Below, one piece after another: positions 41,227-51,706 of a stretch of DNA of 64,000 bases. Where the stretch lies: the NCBI GenBank assembly GCA_946894095.1, contig OX335665.1:4598001-4662000 (forward strand), read 5' to 3'. The notes under the pieces are model-generated. The model saw only the letters and a list, made by a program, of their open reading frames with translations, was not told the DNA's origin and did not search any database. The stretch's first letter is position 1. Each line of letters opens with the position of its first letter. The position numbers were made by a program, and so were the translations under genes. Source of the DNA: Incurvaria masculella. Taxonomy: Eukaryota > Arthropoda > Insecta > Lepidoptera > Incurvariidae.

Positions 41227-41726
41227 CTAGCTGAGGTACCCGGCTAAGCTCGGGTCAATTTCGTTTCGGACTGATGTCGGGATGATCAAACATTTTATGT
41301 TACACCAGAAGGGATAAAAGTATCTATTTTCATTTAGGAATCAATTTATTACTACCAAATGTGCATTTGAAATAAATTATCAATTTTTATTGCAGTTATG
41401 GTTCACTGTTTTGGCTATAATGGCTTACACATAAGATATTGATGTATACTGTGGCGGACTTTTTTGTAGGACTATTTCTATCATGCATAACATACGTGTA
41501 ACTTTAGCGGTTTTGACACCGCACCCCAGAATATCTCGCAGGAGGTAAATTGTTACCTGCTTACTTGATATTTTGGACAATTCACACAATATTTTTATAA
41601 ATTGTAGCCTATGTGTTATTCTGATGTATAATCTATATCAGTCCATCCTTTCAGTAGTTTTTAAGTGAAAGAGTAACTAACATCCATGCATACTTACAAA
41701 CTTTCGCGTTTATAATATTAGTAGGA
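41227..41726 (-). mobile_element. Non-autonomous Helitron, complete (500 bp)
   Basis: On the minus strand it starts TCCTACTAATATTATAAACG after a flanking A. It ends with the hairpin ACCCG-AGCTTAG-CCGGGT, a short spacer and CTAG, followed by T. A 5' TC, a 3' hairpin plus CTRR, no inverted repeats and insertion between A and T are the Helitron signature. No Rep/helicase is encoded, so it depends on an autonomous partner. Confidence 0.85.
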
Positions 41727-42660
41727 TGCACTAGAGCAGAATTGAGCGGAAGTGTCGTGCACGGCGGCCTAGTTTTGAGTTGACTAAAAATGTGAAGGGT
41801 TATTTAGTTTTTGTATTATAAGCTAGCTTAGTGGGAGGATCGAGATTTTTCGATATTAATTTATAAAATTAAAAATACTGAAAGGTATATCGATGATGAG
41901 ATCGAAAGTGATACATTCATTACCTTTTTTGTAGGATTTGTGTGTCTTTTTTTTACTTTGCTCACCGGCATTGCAACAAAGCAATCCGATTGTACTTCTT
42001 CTGTTTCAGTTAAACCGGTTTTTTGGTCAGTGCGCGCGCTGGCAATAAAAAGAAGTTTGGTTGCAGGGTGGATTATTTTTTTGTCGCGTTTCGAAGCGTG
42101 GTGTTTTGAATTACAACGTGCACCATTGCAACATGGTGTGTTACTACACTATAAGCCTTCAGAGTTTTAGATAGAACCTAACCTTACGGATCCATAAAAA
42201 CAGCACTTACTTTGTTAGAAATAAAATTATAATTTCCTCTCATGTATTATTATTGACATAGTTATCTAGCGGCGGCTATTTCACGCCTTCGAGTTTTCAG
42301 TAGGTTCAGTAATTATATACACAATTATAATCTATTTCAATTACTAGTAACTAAATTAGCGGTTGACACTATTGAAATAAAGTATTAAAGAAAATTTAAA
42401 AATATATTATTATGCACAGCAATATTAAATGGTAAAATACATAAATAGCCCTGTGTTGTTAGTTTATCAAAATAAACACCTCATTCTGTAGTGGTGGTGA
42501 TAATATTCTGTATCGACATGTTTAATAAATATTGTATTCATATATTTATATATTAGGTACCTTGAAATACATTGAACATCTTATTAGGTAATATTAATAA
42601 TGTATTCGTATACAATATAATAGTTGGCAACCATAATAGATATAAGAAATAGGCTATAAA
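41727..42660. other. Unassigned AT-rich stretch
   Basis: No gene seen. The 76-codon frame 41940-42170 lacks motifs and codon bias. AT-rich text from 42180 onward. Confidence 0.45.
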
Positions 42661-42861
42661 TGGCTTGTGCAGAAATCATTGCAATATAAAAGCGCTACAA
42701 CGCGGCACGCCGCAAACCTAGCTACAATCCAATGTTCGGGGAAGCCGCGGCTCCAAACCTCTCACCCCGCGTGCCCTGCGCGCACCCTCTCCAGTCTAGC
42801 CTCACGAACACTTCGCCGTGAGCACACGTATAGGAAAACAACTGTAAGCGTCGCTATATTC

Positions 42862-43221
42862 GGTCGCCCAGTGACGCGACGCCTTGAGATTCAATAAGCT
42901 TGGTAAAGCAACTCCGAGCACGGTTCGGTTCTAGGTGGGTTTACCACCGTTGAGGCCAGCCGTGGTTCGGATTCCACGTAAAACTGTAGGTCCCCTTATT
43001 ACTAAGTATTAGGGTCAATCCCGCCCGAGTGGGTACCATTGCATTGAATGAATGTTAGTCGAAGCGGCAATGAAAATTGTCCGTATGTTCCACACCGTTC
43101 AATGTAGCCGAGCAATATGAGGAAGGTCCTGGCATGGCACCTAGTTCCCATGTGGTATGTTAGGCTAATATAATGACGGTCGATTGGTATGAGCAATCAA
43201 TGCCCAGTTACATAAAAAAAA
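42862..43221 (+). mobile_element. SINE, variant 5S-like head
   Basis: The head starts GGTCGCCCAGTGACGCGACG, close to the tRNA-type A box of the 5S family. It then differs: 'ccttgagattcaataagcttggtaaagcaactccgag', with GTTCTAGGTGGGTTTACC at the box C position. It continues GGCCAGCCGTGGTTCGG into the shared body and ends CCAGTTACATA plus an A-run. A second member of this variant is at 50066-50330. Confidence 0.8.
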
Positions 43222-44099
43222 GCCTTCAGGTGTTATATTAATGTACCTTCCAATCTCATTGAGGCACATATATAACGATAAAGTTTAACTGACAACTTTA
43301 ATTCTATTCAAATCAAGTTATCTTGCAATACTATTATAGTAAAATAACATAGAGCACGCTTCTTGCGAGACTTCACATTGTGCGGTACACCGATGAGAAA
43401 TCCTTTTCATAACGAAAGGTCGTAAGTACAAGCGAAATATCCACAGACCCCACGTCGGAAACGTCCGCGCGGCAGCTCCGTCGGGACGGGACTGACGACC
43501 CGCTCGCTGGGCGCGTAATATGTATGAACGTTTGTATGAAAATTGGACGCCGTGCGCGACATTTACGTTGGTTAATTAATTTGAATAAAATATTATGAAA
43601 TTTTGCTAATTTCGAGGTATGGGGTCACAGTTAAAGATATAAGCAACCTAAGATAATAATAATATCGTCACTTTTTTAACTGAATATATTCATTAAATTT
43701 GCACAAAGTTAAGCTGTTTTCAAGAAAATAGACAGGTTCAGATTTTTTTTTACATAAATCTAAAAGTTCTATTAAAAAACGAAAGGTATGGGGTCCTTAT
43801 GTAATAGTTGTTCTTTCCAACACATATTTTTAATCATGAGTTATCTTTTTGCATGTGCTATAAATATGGGTTCAAAAAACTACAATTTCACAAAATCGGA
43901 CGATAGGCTCTTAAAGTAATATAGGCCCAAGGTTAGTTATTGGCAGGTTTTTTTTGGTTAGGAGTTACATGTACAAAAAGATACTTAATTTTTATTTAAA
44001 TTATTATAGGCTGTAGGTAGGTAAGTAATTAGTCCTTTTTTGGTTGTTTTGGTTAATTTATAATAATGTGAATAACATAACAGCAATAATAATGTAAAA
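43222..44099. other. Unassigned stretch
   Basis: A GC-rich patch at 43450-43560, otherwise AT-rich. 'aggtatggggtc' occurs at about 43614 and 43785. No gene seen. Confidence 0.4.
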
Positions 44100-45416
44100 T
44101 CTACACTAATAATAAATCTGTAAGGGTGTTTCATGAAGTAAGTTGCTTTGTTTTATAAGATATTACGTTTGTAGACTTTGTTTATGATATTAAAACAAAT
44201 TGACGATTTTTAGAAATCATTTCTGTATGTATGTATCATCCATAACTCTTAAACCGATTATCCGAATGAGATGAAACTTAGTACACGTACATTTAACTAC
44301 CTGGGAATTAGGATAGGCTAAATAGAATTCAGTTCCGCTTACGCTAAGATGTGGCTGTCACACAAACTGCAATGCTCTGCACCCCCCCCCCCCCTTTTTG
44401 AACCTCCTCAAATACAAATACACACTTGATTTACACCTGATTAGATTGAAATGTTAACATACAAATTTTATTATATTATTGAATTTCGTTTTGTTGATTT
44501 AATATTTGATTTGTTTTTAATTTAATTATTTTTTTTAGTAGCTTTAGCTCATATTGTTTTTTTTTTCGAAAGCGCAAAGAAATTAAAAAAAAAATTTAAA
44601 GTGAAAATGACCTCTGCAAGACAGAATTTATCTAGTGAGGGATCTATGAATGTAAAGCATGTATATTTATATTTTTTAATAAATACATTTTGATTTGATT
44701 TCTGCACGGTTCGGCGGGAGGGCGGCGGATGGAGGGGGCGGGGGGCGGCGGAGGCGCTTACTTTTACTAATTGTGCCGAAGTACGGCTTGGTATTTCCCG
44801 CAACTTTAGGACTACTTGGCATCACGCTAAATCGCTGGAGGTGCGACCAATAGAATAAAATCCTTGAGAACCAATTACTCGATATAGATGCGGATTGTAT
44901 CTAGCCTGATTTACTCAAACTTATAAGCTACATAATATAACACTTCTTTACCAGAAGGGTGAGTAGGGAGTGTTAAATTCTTATAACTTGTGAACCACTT
45001 ACCCGATTTATGTGCGTATTTTATCAATGTATAGCATCTCTGGGAGTAGTCAGGTTCGATATGGGTTACTGTTTTCGATGTTGAGGCTAGCTGTGGGTTG
45101 GTGTCCACTTGCCTACGTTACACGTTACTTACTTACTAGGTAAGCAATGTAGCAGTGTAAGTGCAGAAAGGTTCTGGCGGCAAATGCTTTTTTTTTAAAT
45201 AGCCACCAAATGTCAACGAAGCTGTAAATGGGAATTATTTGATGTTTCTCATTAAATCATGCTATTTCGGCTGTAACGATCTTGATTAAATTTGGTAGAT
45301 GGATACGTTGTCCTGGACCAGTTTGACCCTATTTTGGATCAGTCATGTGGGCTACTTTTTATCCATGAAATAATTTAGCCGACACTAACCCGAGCGGAGC
45401 CGGGTACCGCAGCTAG
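44100..45416 (+). mobile_element. Helitron-like element, boundaries tentative
   Basis: The right end is convincing: hairpin ACCCG-AGCGGAG-CCGGGT, spacer, then CTAG at 45413-45416 followed by T. A plausible left end is A then TCTACACTAATAATAAATC at 44100, with 'cttaaaccgattatccgaatgagatgaaac' after it. About 1.3 kb separates them, including a GC-rich patch (44700-44760) and other text, so the two ends may belong to different copies. A decayed 5S-SINE-like segment seems present near 45030-45185. Confidence 0.45.
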
Positions 45417-45432
45417 TTTATAATATATTTAA

Positions 45433-45665
45433 TAAAAAAACGGCCAAATGCGTGTCGGACTCGCACACAAAGGATTCCGTACTATCGCACAAGATTGAAC
45501 ACAAAAAAAATCACGTTTTTTGTATGGGGGACCCTTATTTTTTTATTTCACCTATTTGTTGTTATAGCGGCTAAATAATTACACACTCTGTGAAAATTTC
45601 AGCTGCCTACGGAACCCTATTACTGAGGGGTTCCATTTGCACCCTTTGGGCCCGGAACCCTAAAA
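45433..45665 (+). repeat. GGTTCC repeat (family G), internally deleted
   Basis: AACGGCCAAATGCGTGTCGG, 'aaaggattccgtac', 'tatttgttgttatagcggc', then CAGCTGCCTACGGAACCC. The GGAC run and neighbouring 60 bp are missing. Ends GGAACCCTAAAAAG. Confidence 0.82.
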
Positions 45666-46530
45666 AGTACATTTTAAAAAACTGGCAAAAGCCGGTATGC
45701 ATCATTTCTTACCTCCAGGTAAATTCATTGTTAAGATGGCTTTAGCACACCCCCATACGTAGTTCCTGAACACGACAGGTCCGTCATTGGCATTGAATGC
45801 ATCGGGATAACAGGGGGTCGAGTCTTCATATCGCGGTGTGACTGCACAAATTTACAAGTTATAAGAAGGTATCGTGGAGCGTGGGGCCGCGTCCCGTTAC
45901 GCGAAGCACCTGCCGGACCTGTTGCGCTGGTGATGATAAAGAGTCGATGATTGAGAATTTATCGAAAACGATATAGTTTATTTAATCTAAACAGAAATAG
46001 ACTAAGAGAAAAAGTAAAAAAGAAGCACGTAAACATAAGGAATAACAATAAAAACACAAATAACGACAGGAGATAAAAACTATTTTTTGACAAGGCAAGG
46101 AGTCTAGGACTCTGGATTAGTAGTTTTTTAAGACAACTTTAATATTACGGACTAAGAAGAACTAATACTTACCGAGAGTCAAAAATACATCTTTATTTAT
46201 ATGGACAATGGATAAAAACATAAAAAGCATTATCCCATTGTATTGTACCACCTTCAGAAATTCAGTATATAGATAATGGTTTAAGAACAGCCTTAAAAAA
46301 ACATTATAAATACTATTAGTCTATGAGAAACACTTGCATAAGTCTCATAACTTCTCATAAGTTGGAAAAATATGTAGGGAAAACAAAATGTGAATAAAGA
46401 TTTTCTTTTTGCTTTCATTTGATTCGGTTTATATTTAAAAAACACAGATATTGCATGATATTCCTATTTTTTAAGAAATAAAAAAGCGACACGATGCTGA
46501 TTATTATGACATTGATATTTATTGATATCC
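45666..46530. other. Unassigned stretch with an F3 scrap
   Basis: No gene seen. The segment 46376-46470 ('aacaaaatgtgaataaagattttctttttgctttcatttgattcgg') matches the loop side of foldback F3. TTAAGAACAGCC at 46281 may be its left end. Confidence 0.45.
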
Positions 46531-46626
46531 GAGCAATATATGTATAAGAAAGGTCCTGGAGTGGCACCTAGTTTCCATGTGGTGTGTTAGACTAATATCA
46601 TGACAGTAGTATTAACTATCCATGTT
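46531..46626 (+). mobile_element. SINE body fragment, 5S-headed family
   Basis: GAGCAATATATGTATAAGAAAGG, then 'gtcctggagtggcacctagtttccatgtggtgtgttagac', is the body, truncated on both sides. Confidence 0.65.
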
Positions 46627-46880
46627 ACGGACATTTAACTATCCAGTTGATGACGTCATTGATTTATGATGGAACATTGCTCGCGGCAACGGTTGGACGA
46701 CAGTTTAAATGAAAATGTCGATAAGGCAAAACTATCGAGGCGCCACCTCAATAGCGCGACCGGGAGCACGCGCATCACTTCCGATCTCACAAACGCATAC
46801 GCTTCTTCGGCGCTCGAGTTTCACGCAGTCACAGCCACAAAAGGCTGGTTTATAGTGTAGTTGAAACTTCGGTACAGACT

Positions 46881-47051
46881 AGGCTGAGATAAATAGTCGT
46901 AACCGAAACTAAGACTAACGAAAAGTACTACTTTGTGACGTCACTTTGACACATTTTGTATAGACGAAATCTCAAAGTAATGCAAATTGACGTCACGAAG
47001 TACTACTTTTCGTTAGTCTTAGTTTTTGTTACGACTATTTATCTCATCCTG
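46881..47051. mobile_element. Foldback F1, complete copy
   Basis: An almost perfect hairpin from AGGCTGAGATAAATAGTCG to CGACTATTTATCTCATCCT. Both arms carry an intact TGACGTCA palindrome (near 46937 and 46989). Confidence 0.9.
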
Positions 47052-47193
47052 AGACACGCAAACTAAAAATGTCCACGGGAAAGATTGCATTCGTTCCGCC
47101 CCGCACGAAACTACAAACACTTCAGGAAGTTGCAATAGTAAGAGCCAGGTTCGCGTGGTAAAAGCCGTTTTATGCATGGGAAATAGTTGTTTT

Positions 47194-47350
47194 CAGAGTT
47201 CCGTACCCAAGGAGTACCAACAGAACCCTATTACTAAGCCTCCTCTGTCCGTCCGTCTGTCCGTCACAGGGCTGTATCTCATGTGCCGTAATAGCCAGAA
47301 TTTTTCACAGGGTGTGTATTTATATTGCCGCTATAACAAAACTGTAAACA
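47194..47350 (-). repeat. GGTTCC repeat (family G), truncated
   Basis: AGAGTTCCGTACCCAAGGAG, 'ctaagcctcctctgtccgtccgtctgtccg', 'cacagggctgtatctcatg' and 'ttgccgctataacaaaa', with the distal third missing. Confidence 0.8.
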
Positions 47351-47556
47351 AAAGATACATTAATTACTTTTACTTACTAAAGTGCATAACTGGCTATGAT
47401 TATGATCACTCAACATATTACACATGCAAGCACCACATTCAATTTCATGAATTTCTAAATTAAAATGTTTGTTAGTAAATTTTCACATTCCAAGCAACCT
47501 AATTCTATGAAATACTTAAGAATTTTTTTATGGGGAAGAAAACTGCTTATTTATCA

Positions 47557-47930
47557 CGACAGATGGCGTCCAAGCGAGCTCACCTAAAATATCTGTCAAA
47601 GCTGTCCGATACCATACAAAATAAAACGGAATAGATTTGGAAATGTTATTTAACTCAATCTATGTTATTGAAATGATTAAATTTTCTCCATTTTATTCCG
47701 AAAATAAATTTCAAAAGAAGTCGTGGAAAAGAAAATATCCCAAAAGCATAACCAATAATATTTCGTTTCATACTTTGTGCTGGTACATTTAAATTAGTTT
47801 TAAGACAAACAGAAGCTCTTCTGTAGGGGAAACTTATTTTAACTGAATCATGGACGACATCTTCCATCCAAACTTGACAGGAATTACAGTTTTGACGTTT
47901 TTAAGGTGAGGTGAGCTCATGCGACATCTA
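47557..47930. mobile_element. Possible foldback, weakly paired ends
   Basis: AGATGGCGTCCAAGCGAGCTC, then 'acct' at the left, and 'aggtgaggtgagctcatgcgacatct' at the right, are imperfect inverted repeats about 370 bp apart. The inside is AT-rich without a gene, and the 70-codon minus-strand frame there has no motif. Confidence 0.4.
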
Positions 47931-47999
47931 AAATAAGCTTCGATTTTTCTTCCCAATTCTAGAGCTAATGAAATTCTACGAGTTCCTTCTCAACAGAAA

Positions 48000-48245
48000 A
48001 CGACGGGCCTGGGCTGAGAGGGGTTGAGGAGGCGGGACGGCGGCGCGGGGAGGGCGCAGGTTCCGCGCCAAAGTGCGTGCGCGCAGGTTTTTGTGCGCAC
48101 TTTTTCTTCTCTTTCCGACAGATGTTCGCGTCGCACGCACGGCCGCTGCCTCGACATAACGTACACGCTCGTGTTCGGTTCGAACTCAAGGACTGGGGCG
48201 TTAACGCGGGTCGACGACATTGTTCTATTAGTAGTGAGGGCCGCA
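48000..48245. other. GC-rich island
   Basis: CpG-rich with GGCGGGACGGCGGCGCGGGG and 'cgacgacattgttc'. Frames are open on both strands (minus 47965-48360, plus 48024-48287). They overlap each other and the 131-codon one starts in repeat D, so neither is accepted. An unrecognised exon cannot be excluded. Confidence 0.35.
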
Positions 48246-48311
48246 ACTCGAAGTAAATTTCACAAATTAAAAGTAATTTTATATTAAGATGATAAAGATG
48301 TGATCGAGTTC

Positions 48312-48960
48312 CATTAAATTTACTTGTGCCTGTTTCCTCAGTCAAATTAAGGTGGCCCAACCCGGCGGGCCTAACTCATTCGCGGGCAAGGTACAAAACC
48401 GTGCTGTTGCGCTCTGGGACCTTCTCTGTTTCAAAGAATAAGACAGGCTCCGTGATGAGGAAGATGCAACATGTCCACAAAAAAGACAATGTGCATAGTG
48501 TATGATTTGGTGAGATTTACGAAAATTTTAATTTCAAAACGACTTGTAGCTAAAAGTAAACCACGACCGCTGTAGTGAAAAATCTAACAAAAACCAAATA
48601 GATTATAAATCTTGATTAAACAATCTATCTCTGATGACTAATCTTTTTTAGAGGTTCTTACTTTATCAATGCGTAATCCACCTCCAAAATTATTGTATAA
48701 AACGCGCGAAAAATTCAAACTTTCGGACCTTATAACTTACAAACCAAACACAATATTACAATGCCAATGGTCATCAGACATCTAATTCGATCAAATAAAG
48801 CTATTTTGAGCAAAATTTTAGATCTCGGATAAGAAATATGGGCGTGATCTTCTTTCCCCTTTTGTATGGGGACATGAGCGGGATGGGCCACCTTAAGAAA
48901 ACAATTCTAAAATTTTGCCCCTTAAATAAACCAACTGAGAGCTACGACTGTAGCTGTTAT
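48312..48960 (+). repeat. Repeat D split by a MITE
   Basis: Left part 48312-48346 (CTTGTGCCTGTTTCCTCAGTC, then 'aaa') and right part 48897-48960 ('taaataaaccaactgagagctacgactgtag') flank a family A MITE. In intact D copies the text GTCAAATTAAGAAAT is continuous, so the MITE entered at that TTAA. Confidence 0.75.
48351..48892 (+). mobile_element. TTAA MITE family A, complete (542 bp), inside repeat D
   Basis: TTAA at 48347-48350 and 48893-48896. Ends GGTGGCCCAACCCGGC and GGGATGGGCCACC. Same length as four other copies and only lightly diverged. Confidence 0.93.
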
Positions 48961-49079
48961 TAAGCCTCCAAAAAAATGTGTACAAATACAAAAAAACCTT
49001 AGTAGATCACATATGATATTCAAGGGATGTAGGGTCTCTTTTTGTATTCCATCGTCTTTACCATGGAGAATGCTCTTCG

Positions 49080-49227
49080 GAGCTGCATAACGCTGCACCT
49101 CCGTCCCCTTTCTAGCACCGCACAACGCGGGACAGGGAGAATATTGTACACATTCACAGTCGACATTCCAAAAATGAGAACCCACCGTTCTTCTAGATCC
49201 TTCATCTATAGGGTCGGAAAACAATGA
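49080..49227 (+). pseudogene. LINE reverse transcriptase C-terminal remnant
   Basis: The plus-strand frame ends ILYTFTVDIPKMRTHRSSRS, then FIYRVGKQ and a stop at 49225-49227. It shares the 'MRT-RSSRSF-YRV-K' pattern with the remnant at 20223. Upstream residues include HLRPLSSTAQRG. It is a 3' scrap of a non-LTR retrotransposon, cut off before the WN-LP motif. Confidence 0.6.
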
Positions 49228-49242
49228 ATACTACTGAATGGC

Positions 49243-49491
49243 TACAAATATCTGTGTCTGCATGTCTTTTTTTTCGGTAAATGTATTCAGGGACAAACCA
49301 CAGAGAAAAAAAAATTCGTATGAAGATTTTCTTTTTCCTTTCATTTCATTCGGTTTGGATTTAAACAAAAAAACGTGCAGACACAGATATTTGTTACCTG
49401 CCAAAATATTAATTTAATTGGAATAGCGGTTTCCAAATGATTAGTAAACTACGTTTGTATGGGGAGCATAGCTTACGGGCCGTTCTTAAGA
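49243..49491. mobile_element. TTAA foldback F3, right two-thirds
   Basis: Starts within the element at CAAATATCTGTGTCTGCATG, includes the loop ('aatgtattcagggacaaaccacagag') and ends CTTACGGGCCGTTCTTAAG. The left terminus is lost. Confidence 0.8.
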
Positions 49492-50065
49492 GGTCCTGGC
49501 GTACGACATGACATATACCGCTCACTGCTGCAGCGATCTTTATAATCACCCGGTATGTACATCACCGGTAGTTGTAATCGATTGTAAATGAATGGTGTGG
49601 CTGGCAAACGACTCCCATTGTTTCGGATTGGAGCTCAAGGTTATCTGCGTAACTGAAGGTCGAAGTGAGGCTTACTCTACAACTATAAAAGGACCCCCTC
49701 ATACGTCTGTAATTTTGACAGCATACTCATGTCGGCGCCTAGCGACTTAATTACTAGGATACGAATTAGATATAATTTCCTGTATTGTATCCTCAAAGGT
49801 GGGACGACGACAACAAGTGCGTCAGCGGAAAGCAGTGGTTCCGTACCGCTTAGGGCCGGGAAGACTGGAGAAAAATTGGAGAAAATCCTCTTTAATTTAA
49901 GGCTGTCGTGAAGTAGCTCATAGTCTAGTCCAGTCGAAAAAACGGTAACGATCACGTAAATCGCTGAATCTGGGTTTACAGGATAAAGACCAACCCTCTG
50001 AAGCTAAATAAGTCAATCTGCCTGCGCCAAGTGGTTGCGTTACGTAGATAAGGCGCCTGAAAAAG
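49492..50065. other. Unassigned stretch
   Basis: Two overlapping frames (49683-49955 minus, 49729-49911 plus) have no recognised domain. TTTAAGGCTGTCGTGAAG at about 49898 resembles the TTAA end of family F11 (51603, 57878). Confidence 0.4.
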
Positions 50066-50330
50066 CCAGTACCTTTCTTATATTGCTAGGCTACATTGAA
50101 CTGGATGGAAAACACGGACAATTTTAATTGCCGCTTCGACCGTCGTTCATTCAATGCGACGGTACAAACCCGGGCAGGAATCACCCTACCACCTAGTAAG
50201 TTAGGAAAGGAACCTACAGTTTTACGTGGAATCCGAACCACGGCCAGCGTCGACGGTTGAAAACGGTCACCCATCCAGAACCCAACCGCGGTCAGAGGTG
50301 CCTACCCAGCTTGTCGAATCGCAAGGCGTA
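50066..50330 (-). mobile_element. SINE, variant 5S-like head, 3'-truncated
   Basis: On the minus strand the head is 'cgccttgcgattcgacaagctgggtaggcacctctgaccgcggttgg' with GTTCTGGATGGGTGACCG as box C, then GGCCGTGGTTCGG and the body as far as 'aaggtactgg'. It shares the head type of the 42862 copy, but its box C is closer to real 5S RNA. Confidence 0.78.
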
Positions 50331-50644
50331 TACTAGCTAGCTGCCGGCACCTGTACGCAAGAGATTCTACGCTTTATTGGTCACAAAAGCCCAGGTATGC
50401 AGCGCCGTTATAGTCAGACACGTGTATGAATCCAAACAGCCAGGCCGGGAGGCGACATCTGGCGTTGTTTAATAAACTTGTAGGAACAATGTCTGATCTC
50501 ATAGCAGCTTCCCCATAACCGCCAAGACCTAACTGTTTGTCGAGGGTTCCGCTACGAGAATTCTTAACTCATAACACGGGTTTCTTAACAGAGTCGTTAC
50601 CCTATCAATTTCCCATACTACGAACGATAACTGTTTCCATGCTC
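50331..50644. other. Unassigned stretch
   Basis: No gene or repeat recognised between the SINE and the MITE. Confidence 0.4.
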
Positions 50645-50648
50645 TTAA

Positions 50649-51188
50649 GGTGGCCCAACCCGGCGGGACTAATTCTTTCGCGGGCACTGTACAAAATCGT
50701 GCTGTTGCGCTCTGGGACCTTCTCTGTTTCAAAGAAAAAGGCAGGCTCCGTGATGAGGAAGATGCAACATGTCCAAAAAAAAGACAATGTGCATAGTGTA
50801 TGATTGGGTAAGATTTAAGAAAATTTTGATTTCAAAACGACTTATAGCTAAAAGTAAACCACGACCGCTGTAGTAAAAAATCTAACAAAAACCAAATAGA
50901 TCATAAATCTTGATTAAATAAGCTATGTCTGATGACTAATATTTTTACGATGTTCTTACTTTATCATTGCGTAATCCACCTCCAAAGTTATTGTATTAAA
51001 CGCGCGAAAAATTCGAACTTTCGGACCTTACAACTTAGAAACCAAACAATTTTACAATGCCAATGGTCATCAGACATCTAGTTCGATCAAATAAAGTTAT
51101 TTTGAGCAAAATTTTGGATCTCTGACAAGAAATATGGCCGTGATCTTCTTGCCCCTTTTGTATGGGGAGATGAGCGGGTTGGGCCACC
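50649..51188 (+). mobile_element. TTAA MITE family A, complete (540 bp)
   Basis: TTAA at 50645-50648 and 51189-51192. Ends GGTGGCCCAACCCGGCGGG and CGGGTTGGGCCACC, with small internal indels relative to the 542-bp copies. Confidence 0.93.
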
Positions 51189-51192
51189 TTAA

Positions 51193-51706
51193 TGGTATTA
51201 ACCGTGCAAAATTGTGCCTTGGCCTTCAGACAAAGAAAGCATTTCTTATTATTTTGAAATCTTAGATTTCCTGTGACTTCACGACACCATTAAGGATATA
51301 TGATAACAAAATATGGCCCTAGAACGACCGTAACCGATAAGTTATCGTTTTATATTTTTAGTTTTTCAATCTGTGTTAGATTTTTGGCTACAGCGACTTT
51401 CAGCTATGCGTCGTTTCGTAATGAACATTTTCGTAAATCTCACCAAATCAAACACTATGCGCGTTGTCTGCTTTGTGGACATATTGCATCCTCCTCATTT
51501 TGGAGCCTGTCTTTTTCTTGGAAACAGAGAAGGTCCCATAGCGCAATAGCACGGTTGTGTACCGTGCCCGCGAATGAGTTAGTCCCGCCGGAAAGGGCCA
51601 CCTTAAGGCCGTCGTGAAGTCACAGGACATCTTAGATTTCAAAATAATAAGAAATGCGTTCTTTGTCCGAAGGCCAAGGCACAATTTTGCACGGCAAATG
51701 ACATTC
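51193..51706. mobile_element. Family F11 arms around a half MITE A
   Basis: An arm at 51204-51297 ('accgtgcaaaattgtgccttgg' to 'gtgacttcacgacaccattaa') is repeated in inverse at 51603-51698. Between them lies a half copy of MITE A (about 51369-51602, minus orientation, ending GGGCCACC). TTAA at 51603-51606 serves both MITE A and the F11 arm. A further F11 arm is at 57791-57878. Confidence 0.75.

Noticed and set aside
47965..48360. 131-codon minus-strand frame with Cys residues
   Set aside because: Begins in repeat D and MITE flank and passes through a GC-rich island that is open on both strands. No recognisable domain.
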